Origin: Shinisaurus crocodilurus | Taxonomy: Eukaryota; Chordata; Lepidosauria; Squamata; Shinisauridae | Reading direction: 5' to 3' | Length of the DNA stretch: 64,000 bases | NCBI GenBank assembly: GCA_021292165.1 | Contig: CM037877.1 | Span: 299,290,726-299,354,725, forward strand | Part shown: positions 28,530 through 39,604 of the stretch, in pieces | How the letters are laid out: each line of letters starts with the position of its first letter | How positions within the stretch are numbered: the first letter of the stretch is position 1 | Notes under the pieces: model-generated | Seen by the model: only the letters and a program-made list of their open reading frames with translations | The model's database searches: none | Told to the model about the DNA's origin: nothing | Made by a program: the position numbers and the translations under genes

Positions 28530-29500
28530 ATGCCAGAATATTTTTTTTTACCAACATAAAAGACATAACTTAAGAAAACAGGTTGTAATATGAGCAGTGC
28601 CTTCAAAGGAAGTCTTTGTTTAAGTGAAGGGTCATTCAGTAGTCAGTCAGACTATTTATTCTGTGATACTCCTGTTGATTTCTCATCAAAGCACACACCA
28701 AAAGCAGAACATGTAAAACATGTAAGGGCGGGTCAGTTGTTGAAACCATTGAAACTACCCGTAAGGGACATTGTGACGAATGGTCATTTGTAGAAACAGG
28801 GAGAATAGAGTATTACTCGTCATGCTGCAGCAGACACTGTATGATATACGCTGTATAACATCAAAGCTGTAGCACAAATTTCCTCAATGGGAAAAACACC
28901 CTACAAGAGTTTGCAAGTAAAGAACATCTGGCCAAGAAGTTGAATGTGGGACACTCAAGCAAAGAACAGCAGCATGAAGCATTTCTGAGGACATGTTGTG
29001 ACTTAGAAGCAAATGATGAAGAAGAATAGCTGAGGTGTTGCAGAACTCATATCACCGGTGGGTTCATTCCTTGAAGCTGGTGATTCACAAGCATATTATA
29101 GAAGACACAGAAAATGCATGTTTGCAGAATGCCACGTGGACAGCATTGTCATATCTTGAGGAAATAGTAAGGCTGCGGTAACATCGGATAATACTGAGAA
29201 TATTATGCAAAGTCCAAAGAATGTGATAGCAACCCACAAACGAGACAGCTAATTGAAGCTGCAGCAAAATCAGAAGCGACATCACCTCTCGGTTGCCCAG
29301 TTTTAAAGATGTCTACCCTGATCTATCTGACCTCACTGAGGAACAAGTATGAGAGCATCTCCCAAAGATTCTGAAGCCTTTGTGTACAAAGTTCTTCGTA
29401 GGAATGTATGGCTCAAAAAAAAAGTTGGTTCTCTTGGACAAAGCAACATGCCAGCTGGGCAGCCACAACTTAAAACAGTTCCTCTTCGGTTTGGTCTAGC
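28530..29500 (+). mobile_element. Decayed fragment of a repeated protein-coding element, family uncertain
   Basis: Near 29305-29495 the + strand reads FKDVYPDLSDLTEEQV, stop, EHLPKILKPLCTKFFVGMYG and SLGQS. This looks like part of a large multi-copy transposon protein of animal genomes. The upstream part is broken by stops. I cannot name the superfamily. Confidence 0.35.
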
Positions 29501-29501
29501 A

Positions 29502-29589
29502 CAGTGTTCTCCAACCTTGGGTAGCTGGCTGGGGCATGCTGGGAGTTGTAGGCCAAAAACATCTGGGGACCCAAGGTTGGAGAACACTG
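29502..29589. mobile_element. Short family A hAT MITE
   Basis: Left stub cagtgttctccaaccttggg joined to the full right arm. The flanks do not form a clear 8-bp duplication. Confidence 0.8.
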
Positions 29590-29741
29590 CTATAGGAGAA
29601 CCATAGTTGTGGAGCAGAGATGGGGCAAGCACTAAGGCAGGCCAAGGGGAGGATGTGGGGTGGGGGGCCGGAAAGAAGATGGGGAGTTTGGATCCAGCAT
29701 GGGCCCACATCACCCAACCTCCTCACTTTGCATGTTGCAGG

Positions 29742-29813
29742 GACAGACGATGAGGTGAACGTGACAAAAATAGAGGCGAGGGTGACGCACCCGAGTGAGG
29801 AGGTGGAGGCAGG
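29742..29813 (+). pseudogene. Relic ASGR-like neck exon
   Basis: After an intact acceptor (gttgcag) lie 72 bases, exactly the length of the functional neck exon 48086-48157. Read in the same phase they give GTDDEVNVTKIEARVTHPSE, compared with ETDTDTKITQMEGAVKKLTE. Both end gcag, but the donor is gcgggt instead of gtgagt. The 20-odd bases before each acceptor are also alike (ttgcatgttgcag / tttgtgcattgcag). Confidence 0.75.
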
Positions 29814-30042
29814 CGGGTCCGTGAGGAGGGCCGCTGCGCACGAGACACACCTCCTGCCTGAGGATCGCTTCCGCATAGCAAACTGTACAGATGCCGCACG
29901 CGAACGTGCATGGCTGCTTTGTGCATTCGCGCATGATGCTCTTGGTGAAGGAATGCCGCTGTTTCTTCCGAGTAGGAAATTGGCCCCAGATCTGTGTGCT
30001 GCGGGAAGGGAAGGAGCGGGGGAGTGTGTGTGAGAATGGAGG

Positions 30043-30300
30043 CGTACATAAGAACATCAGCGGTGTGCCCTGTTGGATCAGACCAAAGGTCCACAAAGTC
30101 CAGGATTCTGCTTCCCACGGTAGCCAGAGAGATGCGCCAGGGAAGCCCCCAAGCAGGACGTGAGCACAATGGCAGCTTCACCACCACCAACCACCAAGCA
30201 ACTGGTTTTGAGAGACAGATTTCCCTTGAACATATAGGTTCCATAAAGAAACCTTGGTCAAAAGACCCATGCATTTATCCAATGCCCTTTTGAAGGTGTT
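30043..30300 (+). repeat. Old CR1/L3-like repeat
   Basis: Contains ttggatcagaccaaaggtcc and ggttccataaag, typical of an old reptilian LINE-derived repeat. Weaker copies are at 31384-31440 and 62818-62960. Confidence 0.5.
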
Positions 30301-31089
30301 TGTTCCTTTTGTTAAAGCTATGATGGGAATAATAATAATTGTCCTCTGTGCATTGACCTTCAAGTGCAGTAGAACTGAGATGTATCCATACACACACACA
30401 TACATGGGTGGGCAACTTCCGGCCCTAGAGACCTAGAGAGGGAGATCTGGATCCATGTCAGTCGGGGTTCAAGTCCACAGGAACTGAGCATGCTCAGTCT
30501 GTGTTGGGCTCTTCTTGGAATTCCTCTGCCCACCTTTAGGGTTTGTTTGCTTTTCTCCCTAAATATTTTTTTGTACTTCTGCAAACTGCAGGGTTTCTCA
30601 AGTCTCTTGATTCTGCCTCTTCATGTACGCGAGGTGTCATTTTAGATACATAAGCAACAGCACTCACAGCTTGAACGCTGGAAATACTGTATTGTATCAT
30701 GACCTTGTTTCAGGCACTGGTGTAAACCGCCCAGAGAGCTTCAACTATTGGGCAGTAAAGAAATGAAATTAAATGAAAGAATAAATAAATAAATAAATAA
30801 AGAGAACCATTAGTTCTAATCACGTTTCTCCCAGACTTTAGCTGACTGATTGGTCCTCGAGTAAACACTCTGTTGTTCACCCTGGGTAGTTATCCAGCAA
30901 CCCCACGCTTAAAGGGCTTACTTCCACATGCTGTGCCATTAGCATAGTAAAACAGTGACCGATGCATTTGTTATGGCTTTCTGGAAGAAGGTTGCCTTTG
31001 GCCTGTCCTGAACTTGCTGTCCATCGATTGCTGTTGATGTGGCTCCAAATTCTAGTATCATCAGAGCACGTACGCCTGCGTGTGTCTCC

Positions 31090-31210
31090 CTAGAATCATA
31101 GAATCATAGAAAAGTAGAGTTGGAAGGGGCCTACAAGGCCATCGAGTCCAACCCCCTGCTCAATGCAGGAATCCAGGTCAAAGCATCTCTGACAGATGTC
31201 TGTCCAGTTT
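31090..31210 (-). mobile_element. CR1 LINE extreme 3' end
   Basis: About 120 bases from tagaatcatagaatcataga to the point tgtctgtccag, where it is cut. Confidence 0.85.
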
Positions 31211-31534
31211 CTTGCAGCTTCTTGGGGGAGAAAGAGGAAGCCAGAAGAAAAGTTCCCTATTTTCAGGGCACCCCTCCAATGCCTCCGGGGGTGTGTGTGT
31301 GTCATTTCAACGAAACACTCTGGTGTTCTGTGGGGCTTCCCTGTGGGAGAAAGGTCCTTGAAATTCTTCTGCAGTGGCAAATTTAAGGGCATAAGAAGAG
31401 CCCACTTGAATCAGACTAAGGGTCCTCCCTGTTTCCAGGAGTTAGCTATCATGGTTAACGTACCCAGAAGGCCCAGGGTTCAATCCCTCTCATCTCCAGT
31501 TAGATAGGACTAAACAGGCCAAAAAGTCCATTGA

Positions 31535-31700
31535 AAGGACTGCGGCTTCACCACAGAGCCCCTGCTTTGCCTGCAGAAGGTTGCAGGTTCAATTCCTGGC
31601 AGCAGCACCTCCAGCTAAAAAGGACTGGGGGGGGGGGAGCAGGTGATAGAAAGGTATATTCCTGCCTGCTGAGACCCCCAAAAGCTGCTGTCAGTCACAG
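31535..31700 (+). repeat. tRNA-derived SINE, class 1 (diverged)
   Basis: Shares cccctgctttgcctgcagaa and the B-box-like ggttcaattcc with copies at 136-345 and 37722-37870. Confidence 0.6.
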
Positions 31701-31764
31701 GAGACAATATGGGCCAAATGGGTGGTGCCTCGCTCTATGTAGTGCTCTGTTTCCGAAACAAAAT

Positions 31765-32125
31765 GAAGAATACAGTATTTATTTATTATATTTATATCCT
31801 GCCTTTCTTCCTGCAAGGAACCCAAGGCAGCTTACACAATCCTCCTCCTCCTCTCCATTTTATTTATTTATTTTTATTTATTTATTATATTTATACCCCG
31901 CCTTTTTTCCTGCAAGGAACCCAAGGCGGCTTACATAATCCTCCTCCTCCTCCTCCTCCTCTCCATCTTATCCTCACAACAACCCTGTGAGGTAGGTGAG
32001 GCTGAGAGTCAGTGACTGGCCCAAAGTCACCCGGTGAGTTTCATGGCTGAGCGGGGACTAGAACCCGGATCTCCCGAGTCCCAGTCCAGCACTCTCACCA
32101 CTACGCCACACTGGCTCTCACAACA
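31765..32125 (-). repeat. tRNA-derived SINE, class 2, with duplicated tail
   Basis: Reverse orientation: B-box complement gaacccggatctcccgagtc and A-box complement near 32090-32110. The tail (ttcctgcaaggaacccaagg) occurs twice at the left. Other copies are at 37950-38190, 51842-52275 (interrupted) and 53157-53415. Confidence 0.8.
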
Positions 32126-32639
32126 GCCCTGCGAGGTAATCAAAAACAGAGCTATAAATTGTCTTCATATCAATTACAAAAAGACATGACCATGAAAAAT
32201 AGAAGGGGGAAATGAGTTTTAAAAAAAAACACACAACATACCCCAGTATTGATAGCAAGAAGACTCCAAATCATTAGAAGTCCAGGCAAATTAAGGAGTT
32301 TTGAGCCATCGCCAAAAACATACCTAAGACGGTGGCGGGCGATCATCTCTGGGAAGGGTACTGTGCAGTTCGGGGCGCACAGAAAAGGCCCTCTCCGTGG
32401 CTGGCACCTGCCAAACCCAACCACCGGCCAAGATTGGCAGGGGCACATGCAGGGAAAGGCCTCTGTCGATGGTCACATCTGGCTGCCAAGTCATGCTAAT
32501 TTCTCCTCTGGGCTGAATCCCATCCTCCTGCATCAGTCCTGCTGGATATCTACCGTAGGTTAATATTCTGCCTTCTGATTTGCCAGGTCACTGAGTTATT
32601 TGCTGCCCCCAGGGGGTGGGCATTCTTTATCTACCCATT

Positions 32640-32725
32640 CTCTTTCGGATGGAAGTCCTGGGAAGATGCGAAAAAGCTAAGTGTGAAGACCAAAATTCCC
32701 ACCTGGTGATCTTGAACTCGTATGC
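32640..32725 (+). pseudogene. Relic ASGR-like lectin-domain exon, first
   Basis: tgggaagatgcgaaa...tgtgaag and cacctggtgatc match the functional exon 57155-57306 almost base for base and end at the same place (agaaa|gtgggt compared with agcaa|gtaggt). A small insertion within gcgaaaaagctaag shifts the frame. The part encoding the first cysteines is barely recognisable. Confidence 0.85.
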
Positions 32726-32917
32726 AGAGAAAGTGGGTGGTGTGGACCTTTTACAGGTCTACGCCACTTTCCTGCGTGTTTGCTGGTAAAAGGGTGCGCG
32801 GAGCAGGGTGGGAGTGCCGACAGAGAGCTCTTCTGCGCTCCCCGTAGTGGTTGGGGCTGAGATACTTTGGGGCCGTTCACTCCTGGTGGTGTTGTGTCCT
32901 TCCTTGTGCTATGCCAG

Positions 32918-33012
32918 CAATTTGTGGCACACAGTGAGAGACTTGGGACTCCGAGGATCGGCTTGAGCGATGCCAGCGGGAGCCGGAAGTGGTTGGACGG
33001 GAGACCTTCCAT
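32918..33012 (+). pseudogene. Relic ASGR-like lectin-domain exon, second
   Basis: After the acceptor ctatgccag the sequence reads QFVAHSERLGTPRIGLSDAS, then GSRKWLDGR. It aligns with functional exon 57490-57596 (HFVAVRVMPALMWMGLTDAS, GSWKWVDGT). The two conserved Trp of WMG and SWKW are lost (RIG, SRKW). It runs directly into an L2 fragment at about 33014, so the rest of the exon is gone. Confidence 0.88.
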
Positions 33013-33013
33013 G

Positions 33014-33212
33014 CTGAAGCTGAACCCCGACAAGACCGAGGTACTTCTGGTGGGGGACAAGGGGAGGTTAGGGGATGTTGACCTGGTGCTGAATGGGGTA
33101 CATCTGCCCCTGAAGGACCAGGTCCGCAGCTTGGGGGTCATTCTAGACTCCCAGCTGTCCGTGGAGGCTCAGGTGTCAGCTGTGAGCCGGGTGGCGCTGT
33201 ATCAACTCCATT
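33014..33212 (+). mobile_element. L2-like LINE reverse-transcriptase C-terminal fragment
   Basis: Reads LKLNPDKTEVLLVG, then VRSLGVILDSQLSVEAQVSA, typical of L2. It is inserted in, or recombined with, the relic lectin exon and remains in the same frame. Confidence 0.85.
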
Positions 33213-33466
33213 ATTGCTTTCCTTACATCAATTCTTTTTAGTGGAATAGCAAGAAAACCAGTAAAGCCATCCCCACTACCCTGGGTAACTGAAGCTGACT
33301 TCAGGGTGATCCATCGTCGCTAATCCCTTAGTTGTGCTGAAAAAGGCAATGAGAAAGCATTTAATTAAAGGCACAGTAGCCCTGAAATGCCTCCAACAGT
33401 GGGCAGGCAAAGCACAAGCCAATGCTGCAGTTGTATTCTATTGCAAAAAGAAAAAAGAAAAGAAAA

Positions 33467-33603
33467 GCATTGGGTTGGAGCCAGACTTAGTTATACTTTG
33501 GGGGGTAGACCCAGTGAAATCAGTGGGACTTTAAAAAGACAAAATTAAGTTCCATTGACTTCAGTGGGTCTACTCTTAAGTATGGCTAAGTCTAGATTCA
33601 ACC
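33467..33603. repeat. Palindromic repeat
   Basis: Inverted halves around 33535: cttagttatactttgggggg tagacccagtgaaatcagtg and its inverse tcagtgggtctactcttaag. A half copy is at about 48235-48325. Confidence 0.65.
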
Positions 33604-33895
33604 CACTGGGTTACAACGTAACATTAGGAGAAACATCCTAAGAGCAACCGCTGTTTGACAGTGGAACAGGCTGCCGCCTTGGGTGGCCACGGGCTCTCCT
33701 TTGCTGAAGGCATTTAGGCAGAGGTTGGATGAACATTGGTCAGGGATGCTCTCGTTACCTGTACAGGTAACTGTGCAGTGCCTGTAATTACTGGGCAGTC
33801 TAAAAGTGTGATGAATAAATAAGGCCCCCAAATTGACGGGTGGGGTGGGGTTGGACAATGTGCCTTCCAAGATTAGCATTCCTGTTTTTGTGCAT

Positions 33896-34290
33896 TTTAT
33901 TTTATTTTATTTATTTATTTATTTATTTATTATATTTATCAATCGCCCATCTGGCCGGTCACCCGGCCACCCTGGGCGATGTACAATTAAAATACAGTAA
34001 ACACAATAAAATATAATAATTAAAACAATATAAAAAATTCTCATTAAAAACCTAACCCACCCCATATTCCCACCTGAACAGCCATGTTTTTAATGCACGG
34101 CAGAAGCTCATCACGGAGGGGGCATGGCGAAGGTCACTAGGGAGGGAGTTCCATAATGTGGGGGCCGCCACAGAGAAGGCCCTCTTCCTAGTCCCCACCA
34201 GCCTGGCTGCTCTGGCTGATGGGATAAGGAGAAGGCCGTCCGTGGCAGACCTTGTTGAGCGGCCTACTTGATGTTGCCTACTTTATGTAT
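33896..34290 (-). mobile_element. L2-like LINE 3' end
   Basis: Reverse complement of the 3' part of 41790-42352: (ttta)n tail, aatcgcccatctggccgg and coding-region remnants (cagagaaggccctcttcc). Confidence 0.9.
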
Positions 34291-34751
34291 GTTGCACGGG
34301 GGGGGGGGCTGCTTTCGAGCTGAGGAGTGGGTGGGGAAACACTTCCAATGAAACGGCCAATAGTGAGTGAACAAAAATGGCAATTGCCCAGAAATAACCC
34401 CATCATGTGAAAAGTTCCTGAGAAACCCATGGAAGTGAAACTCTGATGAGCTGACTCTGCAGCTTCTCCTTTCTCAGGAAGTGGTGTGTGTGTGTGTGTG
34501 TGACAAGGCAGTTCTTGGAAAGCTGGAGGGGAACCTTTCCCTCAACTTAGTCCCCCTTCCCTTCGTTCCACCTCCAGCATCCGACGGGTCTCCTGGGAAG
34601 TGCTCGGTGCTCTCTTCTGGGCACCAAAGAGGAAGCGCTCCCTTTCTGCGCAGAGCTCATCCCCCTGCTGTGCAAAGTACTCGAAGTGTGCGCGGCATGA
34701 GGCCGGTCTCCCTGTCACCGGACTTGTGGCCTCCTTGTGAGGGGGCGTGTT

Positions 34752-34935
34752 TCATAGATCATAGAGTCGGAAGGGGCCTACAAGGCCATCGAGTCCAACA
34801 ACCCCGCCTGCTCGATGCAGGGAACTCGAGGAGGGGTCTCCCATCCAAGTAACAACCAGGCCTGACCCTGCTTAGCTTTCCACGCTCAGACAAGCTGAGC
34901 CAGCGTGAGCCACGGGGCTGGATCTCATGCGCAAG
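34752..34935 (-). repeat. 5S-rRNA-derived SINE with CR1-like tail
   Basis: On the minus strand the head reads gtctgagcgtggaaagctaa gcagggtcaggcc and cttggatgggagacc, close to the 3' half of 5S rRNA with its internal promoter. The tail matches a CR1 3' end (ttggactcgatggcc). Other copies: 52025-52211, 59278-60139 (split) and 61975-62142. Confidence 0.88.
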
Positions 34936-35150
34936 TGGCTGTGAGAGAATGGTGAGCGAAAAACCACGTCCTATGCTCTCTTGCAGTGAGGTGCACAGGA
35001 CAGCCCACGGGAAGCAGCCCACAAGCAGCCCGCGAGGGCAACGGCACCCTCGCAGGAACGTCGGAAGCGGCCTTACACAGAGGCGGGCTGCGGGCCCCTC
35101 TAGCTCAGGACTGTCGACACTGACCATCAGCAGCGGCCTTCCCTCTAGGG

Positions 35151-35285
35151 CAGTGTTCTCCAACCTTGGGTCCCCAGATGTGTTTGGCCTACAACTCCCA
35201 GCATGCCCCAGCCAGCGTAGCTGGCTGGGGCATGCCGGGAGTTGTAGGCCAAACACATCTGGGGACCCAAGGTTGGAGAACACTG
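35151..35285. mobile_element. Full palindromic hAT MITE (family A)
   Basis: Two 60-base arms in near-perfect fold-back with agccagcgtagctggct in the centre; flanked by ctctaggg and ctcccggg (6 of 8 equal). Confidence 0.9.
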
Positions 35286-35985
35286 CTCCCGGGTGTCAGG
35301 CAAGAGCTTTCCCAGCCCTCCCTGGAGATGCTGCCGGGACTGAACGGGGGGGGGACGGGGACGGACAGACGACTTTCTGCACGCAGAGTGGGGGGCTCCT
35401 CCGCTCAGCTATGCCTCCTCCTTCCACTGTTGCTCAGGAGCGACTGTCTCTGTAGTACCCTGGAGAGCAGCATCTCTAGCCCCATCGTGACTATTGATAG
35501 CCACATTCTGTATGAACGTATCCTGTAAAAGCCGTCCAAGTTGGTGGCCATCGCTAAGATCTCGCCATAGCAGCCAATTCCATCGTTTGACTCTGCATGG
35601 TGTGGAGAAAGATTTTATCCTGGTCCTGGATCTCCCGCCACACTGCTTCGTTGATTCTTGTATTATGAATTCTCCCTGTCCACTTTTTCTACACCGTGCA
35701 GAATTTTGTATGTATGCCTCTGTTATATCCCCCCCCACCACCGCACTCACCTTTGTGCTGAGCTAAACCATCCCCAACTGTTGGTTGCAACCTTTCCTCG
35801 TAGGGGAGTTGCTCCAGCCCCTCAATCATTTCAGCTGCCCTTTTCTGCCCTTTTTCCAGCTCTACAATATCCTTTTTGAGGTGCAGCGAGCAGAGCTAGA
35901 AACAGTTTTCCAAGCGTGGTGACACACAATAGATTTGTATAGTGGCATTACAGTATTCTCGGTTTTTGTGGAGAAAGCCCAACAC

Positions 35986-35989
35986 AAGT

Positions 35990-36023
<34 letters not shown>
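35986..36023. repeat. (CA)n microsatellite
   Basis: About 36 bases of ca repeats ending in cacacggtc. Confidence 0.95.
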
Positions 36024-36025
<2 letters not shown>

Positions 36026-37180
36026 TCTTCGCCAAGGGAGGGGGCAAGGAAGGGGGGATGAAGTCATAGGAGAAGTAGCAGACAAACCATCATCCCCCAA
36101 CAAAGGAGAGTCTCGGTGGAGATCCACAAAACCAAGGAAGAACCATCAAGAACCATCAAACTATCAGGGCAGTCTCAAAGAGCTGTAAAGTACCAGTACG
36201 TCACCTTCTTCCCGGGCAGGAATAAGCCCACCTGACACGAAGGGGCAGGCACAAGCCCCCACCTGACCTGGAGGGTGGGGAGAGCAGGAACTCAGGGGTA
36301 GAAAACCCCTCTCCCTTCCGGTTTAGGGTTGTTGGGAACCACGGGTACTTCGGGGCCAGATTCATCTTCCAAACAGCAGCCCGAGGACGCCCTTCTCATC
36401 CACGGATCGGCCGACCCGGAGCCAGGCTGACACTGACTAGGCGTAGAGTCTTTGGTCTGAGGTAATTGACTAGATTCACTCCGCTAGCCTAAGCCTGTTC
36501 ATTGAGAAACCCAGGGGTCAACTAAGGTTGTGTTGATGTTGTAGTATTCCTGGAAAGCTGTTAGTTCCGCTCTGTGTTTTGTGTAAACAAATAAAAGCCT
36601 TATTTGGTCATTGAAAGGGCTGCGGTTTCCTCTTGTGTGCGAAAGCCTCGTAGGTGATTGCCAGCGCTCGTACGGGCTGTATCTCAGTGCCGGTTAACCC
36701 TTTAAGCGCCGAACTCACGCAAAGGATCCTGTTGGTGATCCTTCACAGTTTTATTTTTGGTTCCTTTCTTAAAGATCCCTAACATGGGCTTTGTCTTTGC
36801 TGCATGCAGCCGCCGCCACATGTGAGGCCAACGTTTTCACTGACCCCCAAGAGCCAGATCCTGGCCAGTCACCGTGGGCTCAGACCCCATCAGCATTTAC
36901 CTGGGTTGGAGAAACCCTTTTGGGACTTTTTGCCCTCTCTTCTTGTTTTTCCCAGCCTGAATAATTTTGTGTCATCCACAGACCCAGCCACCCCACTGCT
37001 CAGCTTAAATTTCTGCCACTGACGGGGACGTGACCATGAATTAAAAGGGGTAGGGTTTGACGTAAGTGTGGTCCATGTTCCCTCCCCTCACCCACCCACC
37101 CATGCTGCTCCTGTGCCACCACTTCTCTCCACCCTGTGCCACCACAACTCAGTTGTTGTTTTCCCCCTTATACCGGTATT
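36024..37180. other. Intergenic, possible LTR end at 36540-36745
   Basis: Contains caaataaaagccttatttgg (about 36588), which resembles the polyadenylation region of an LTR. I found no terminal repeats or coding remains. The rest of the stretch shows nothing clear. Confidence 0.3.
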
Positions 37181-37327
37181 CAGTGCTTTTTTTCTGGAGA
37201 AAAGGGTACCGGAACTCTTGGCTTACATTTCCTCGGGAGTAGATGGCGATTAAATTGTAATGCAATTAATAGAAGAAAAGGTGCTGGAACTCAGTTCCGG
37301 TGAGTTCCACCAGAAAAAAAAGCCCTG
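37181..37327. mobile_element. hAT-type MITE, family E, perfect 8-bp duplication
   Basis: Second copy of the 5693-5829 family, flanked by ccggtatt at 37173-37180 and 37328-37335. Confidence 0.92.
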
Positions 37328-37715
37328 CCGGTATTTATTAATCGCCCATCTGGCCGGCCACCCGGCCACCCTGGGCGATGTACAATTAAAATACAATAAA
37401 ACAATACAATAAAATATAATAATTAAAACAATATAAAAAATTCTCATTAAAAACCTAACCCACCCCATATTCCCGCCTGAACAGCCATGTTTTTAATGCA
37501 CGGCGGAAGCTCATCACGGAGGGGGCATGGCGAAGGTCACTAGGGGGGGAGTTCCATAATGTGGGGGCCGCCACAGAGAAGGCCCTCTTCCTAGTCCCCA
37601 CCAGCCTGGCTGCTCTGGCTGATGGGATAAGGAGAAGGCCGTCCGTGGCAGACCTTGTTGAGCGGCCTACTTGATGTTGCCGGAGGCGCTCCTTGAGATA
37701 AACTGGGTTGAACTT
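37328..37715 (-). mobile_element. L2-like LINE 3' part
   Basis: Reverse of the 41790-42352 element; the minus strand reads TRSATDGLLLIPSARAARLV and AFSVAAPTLWNSPPSDLRH. The family E MITE sits at its edge. Confidence 0.9.
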
Positions 37716-37721
37716 TGCAGT

Positions 37722-37870
37722 GGAAAGGCTGTGCTTCAGTGGCAGCGCCCCTGCTTTGCAGGCAGAAGGTCCCAAGGTTCAATCTCTGGCATCTCCAAAT
37801 AGGGCTGGAAAAACTCCTGCCTGAAACTCTGGAAGGAGAGCCATTGCTGCCAGTCAGTGTTGACAATACT
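37722..37870 (+). repeat. tRNA-derived SINE, class 1
   Basis: Best preserved copy: cttcagtggcagcgcccctg (A-box region), aaggttcaatctctggc (B box) and tail ttgctgccagtcagtgttga. Confidence 0.75.
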
Positions 37871-37949
37871 GGCTAGATCATCCCAGTTTGCAGGACATCC
37901 CAGTTTGCAGGACACGGAATAATGGGCTCAAGTTACAGGAACCCAGATT

Positions 37950-38190
37950 CCACCTTTATTTAATATATTTATACCCTGCCTTTTTTCCTGCAAGGAACCC
38001 AAGGCAGCTTACATAATCCTCCTCCTCCTCTCCATTTTATCCTCACAACAACCCTGTGAGGTAGGTTAGGCTGAGAGTCAGTGACCGGCCCAAAGCCACC
38101 CAGGGAGTTTCATGGCCGAGCGGGGAGTAGAACCCGGATCTCCCGAGTCCCAGTCCAACACTCTCACCACTATGCCACATTGGCTTAAAA
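37950..38190 (-). repeat. tRNA-derived SINE, class 2
   Basis: Reverse copy: tail ctgcaaggaacccaaggcag, body tcacaacaaccctgtgaggt, head gaacccggatctcccgagtc to gccacattggct. Confidence 0.85.
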
Positions 38191-38199
38191 GGAAGAAGT

Positions 38200-38700
38200 T
38201 GTGGAAGAGAATATTAAATCCCTTCAGGAAGCATGGAGATCAGCTAAAACCTCTAATATTGAGGCTCAGATGAAATATATACCACAGATTGGAAAGGGCT
38301 GACCAGCTGAGAGACTGGAACCAAAAAACATGTCTTTTGAGACACCAGTTTATAATAGGAAGAACTGGAAAGTGTAGTTGTCCCAAACATGATTCTGTCT
38401 TTTATTAGCTTCACACGATTATAACTGCAATAACTTCATCTGGCTTCCCTGTTGCAGATACAGTTTTGTAAAAAGATCATTCTGAATGGCCTCTTCTATT
38501 TCCCTGTGTTAAAGAAAATAACAATTATTTTCTGTTGGCATGTAACACTCTGTTAATCCATTTTTTAAAAAAATGCACTGATAACTCGAGCACTGATTCT
38601 GGCATTCAACCCAGAATTCATTTCCTTAATATCTGGTGGAATTGTCCTAAGTTTGTGGAGACATCTAGTTGGCCTTGTTGGAGTTTTCAGAGTCTTTGAT
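38200..38700. other. Old LINE-like sequence, not assigned
   Basis: AT-rich with short LINE-like coding traces near 38610-38660, but no block clear enough to name. Confidence 0.3.
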
Positions 38701-39480
38701 TTTATTTGTCTGAGAACATAAAAGCACATATGAATAATTTATTCAGTTTGTCTGCCGTCTTTCAATCCTCCTTTGATAATCCTACCAGGTTGTCCTACCT
38801 ACATTCTTTTTTTGACCTCTCAAAGAACGTCAAAAGGTTGATGAGGCAGGGCTTCCCTTTACAGAAGCCATGCTGACTCTTCCTCAGCAAGGCTTGTTCC
38901 TCTATATGTTTAATTATTCTGTCCTTAATAATTATTTCCATCAGTTTACCCATGGAAGTTGATAAGCTAATTTACCTGTAATATTCTGGTTCACCTTTCC
39001 CCTGGACCACTTAAAAAAAAAAAAAAGGCTACTTTCTACTCTTTCTGAAAGGAGGTTGATTTTAATGACAAGTTGTGTTAGAGGATCAGCAATTTCACAT
39101 TTGAGCTCTTTAAGAACTGTCAGGTCAGGCATATGCAAGCTGGACACAGTGAGTTAATGTTTAATTTGTCAGTCAGCCCTAGAACCTCATCATATCTTGT
39201 CAACTCTCTTTGGCTTGGCTTTCCAGATGCCCTCTTCCCACTGCTCTTGCAAAAACAGTTCATAAGTGTGTGTCTGTTCAGCATCTTCCGTAGTGAGCAC
39301 TGAGGCAAAGAATTCATTCAGCTTCTCTGCAATCTTCCAGTCCTCTTTTGGTAACCCTTCCTCTTATTTCTCATCCAGTGGTCCAACCCCTTCCCCATCT
39401 GGTTTCTGCTTCTGACTTTGCAGGGTTTATGGTTTATCCTATGGTTTATCCTGCTAAAAATAGGAGCATGGTCACCAGAC
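38700..39480 (-). mobile_element. Old CR1-like LINE fragment
   Basis: Reverse strand sequence such as agaagccatgctgactcttc and ggttcacctttcccctggac is typical of reverse-transcriptase regions of older CR1 copies; heavily mutated. Confidence 0.6.
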
Positions 39481-39604
39481 TTTTCTTGCACATCCTTAAC
39501 TGCCAATGTGAATTTGTTTTGTCACATTTTGTATTCTGTTTGGTTCCTCTCTTTGGGGTAAGGTCCGAGGCCAAACTTCCACTTTTTAAAGGAAGCCTTA
39601 GGGA

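Noticed and set aside
32677..33141. 154-codon minus-strand frame
   Set aside because: Antisense of the relic lectin exons and an L2 fragment; no domain.
34752..34935. 5S rRNA gene
   Set aside because: Only part of the 5S sequence is present and it is followed by a CR1-like tail, repeated elsewhere; SINE.
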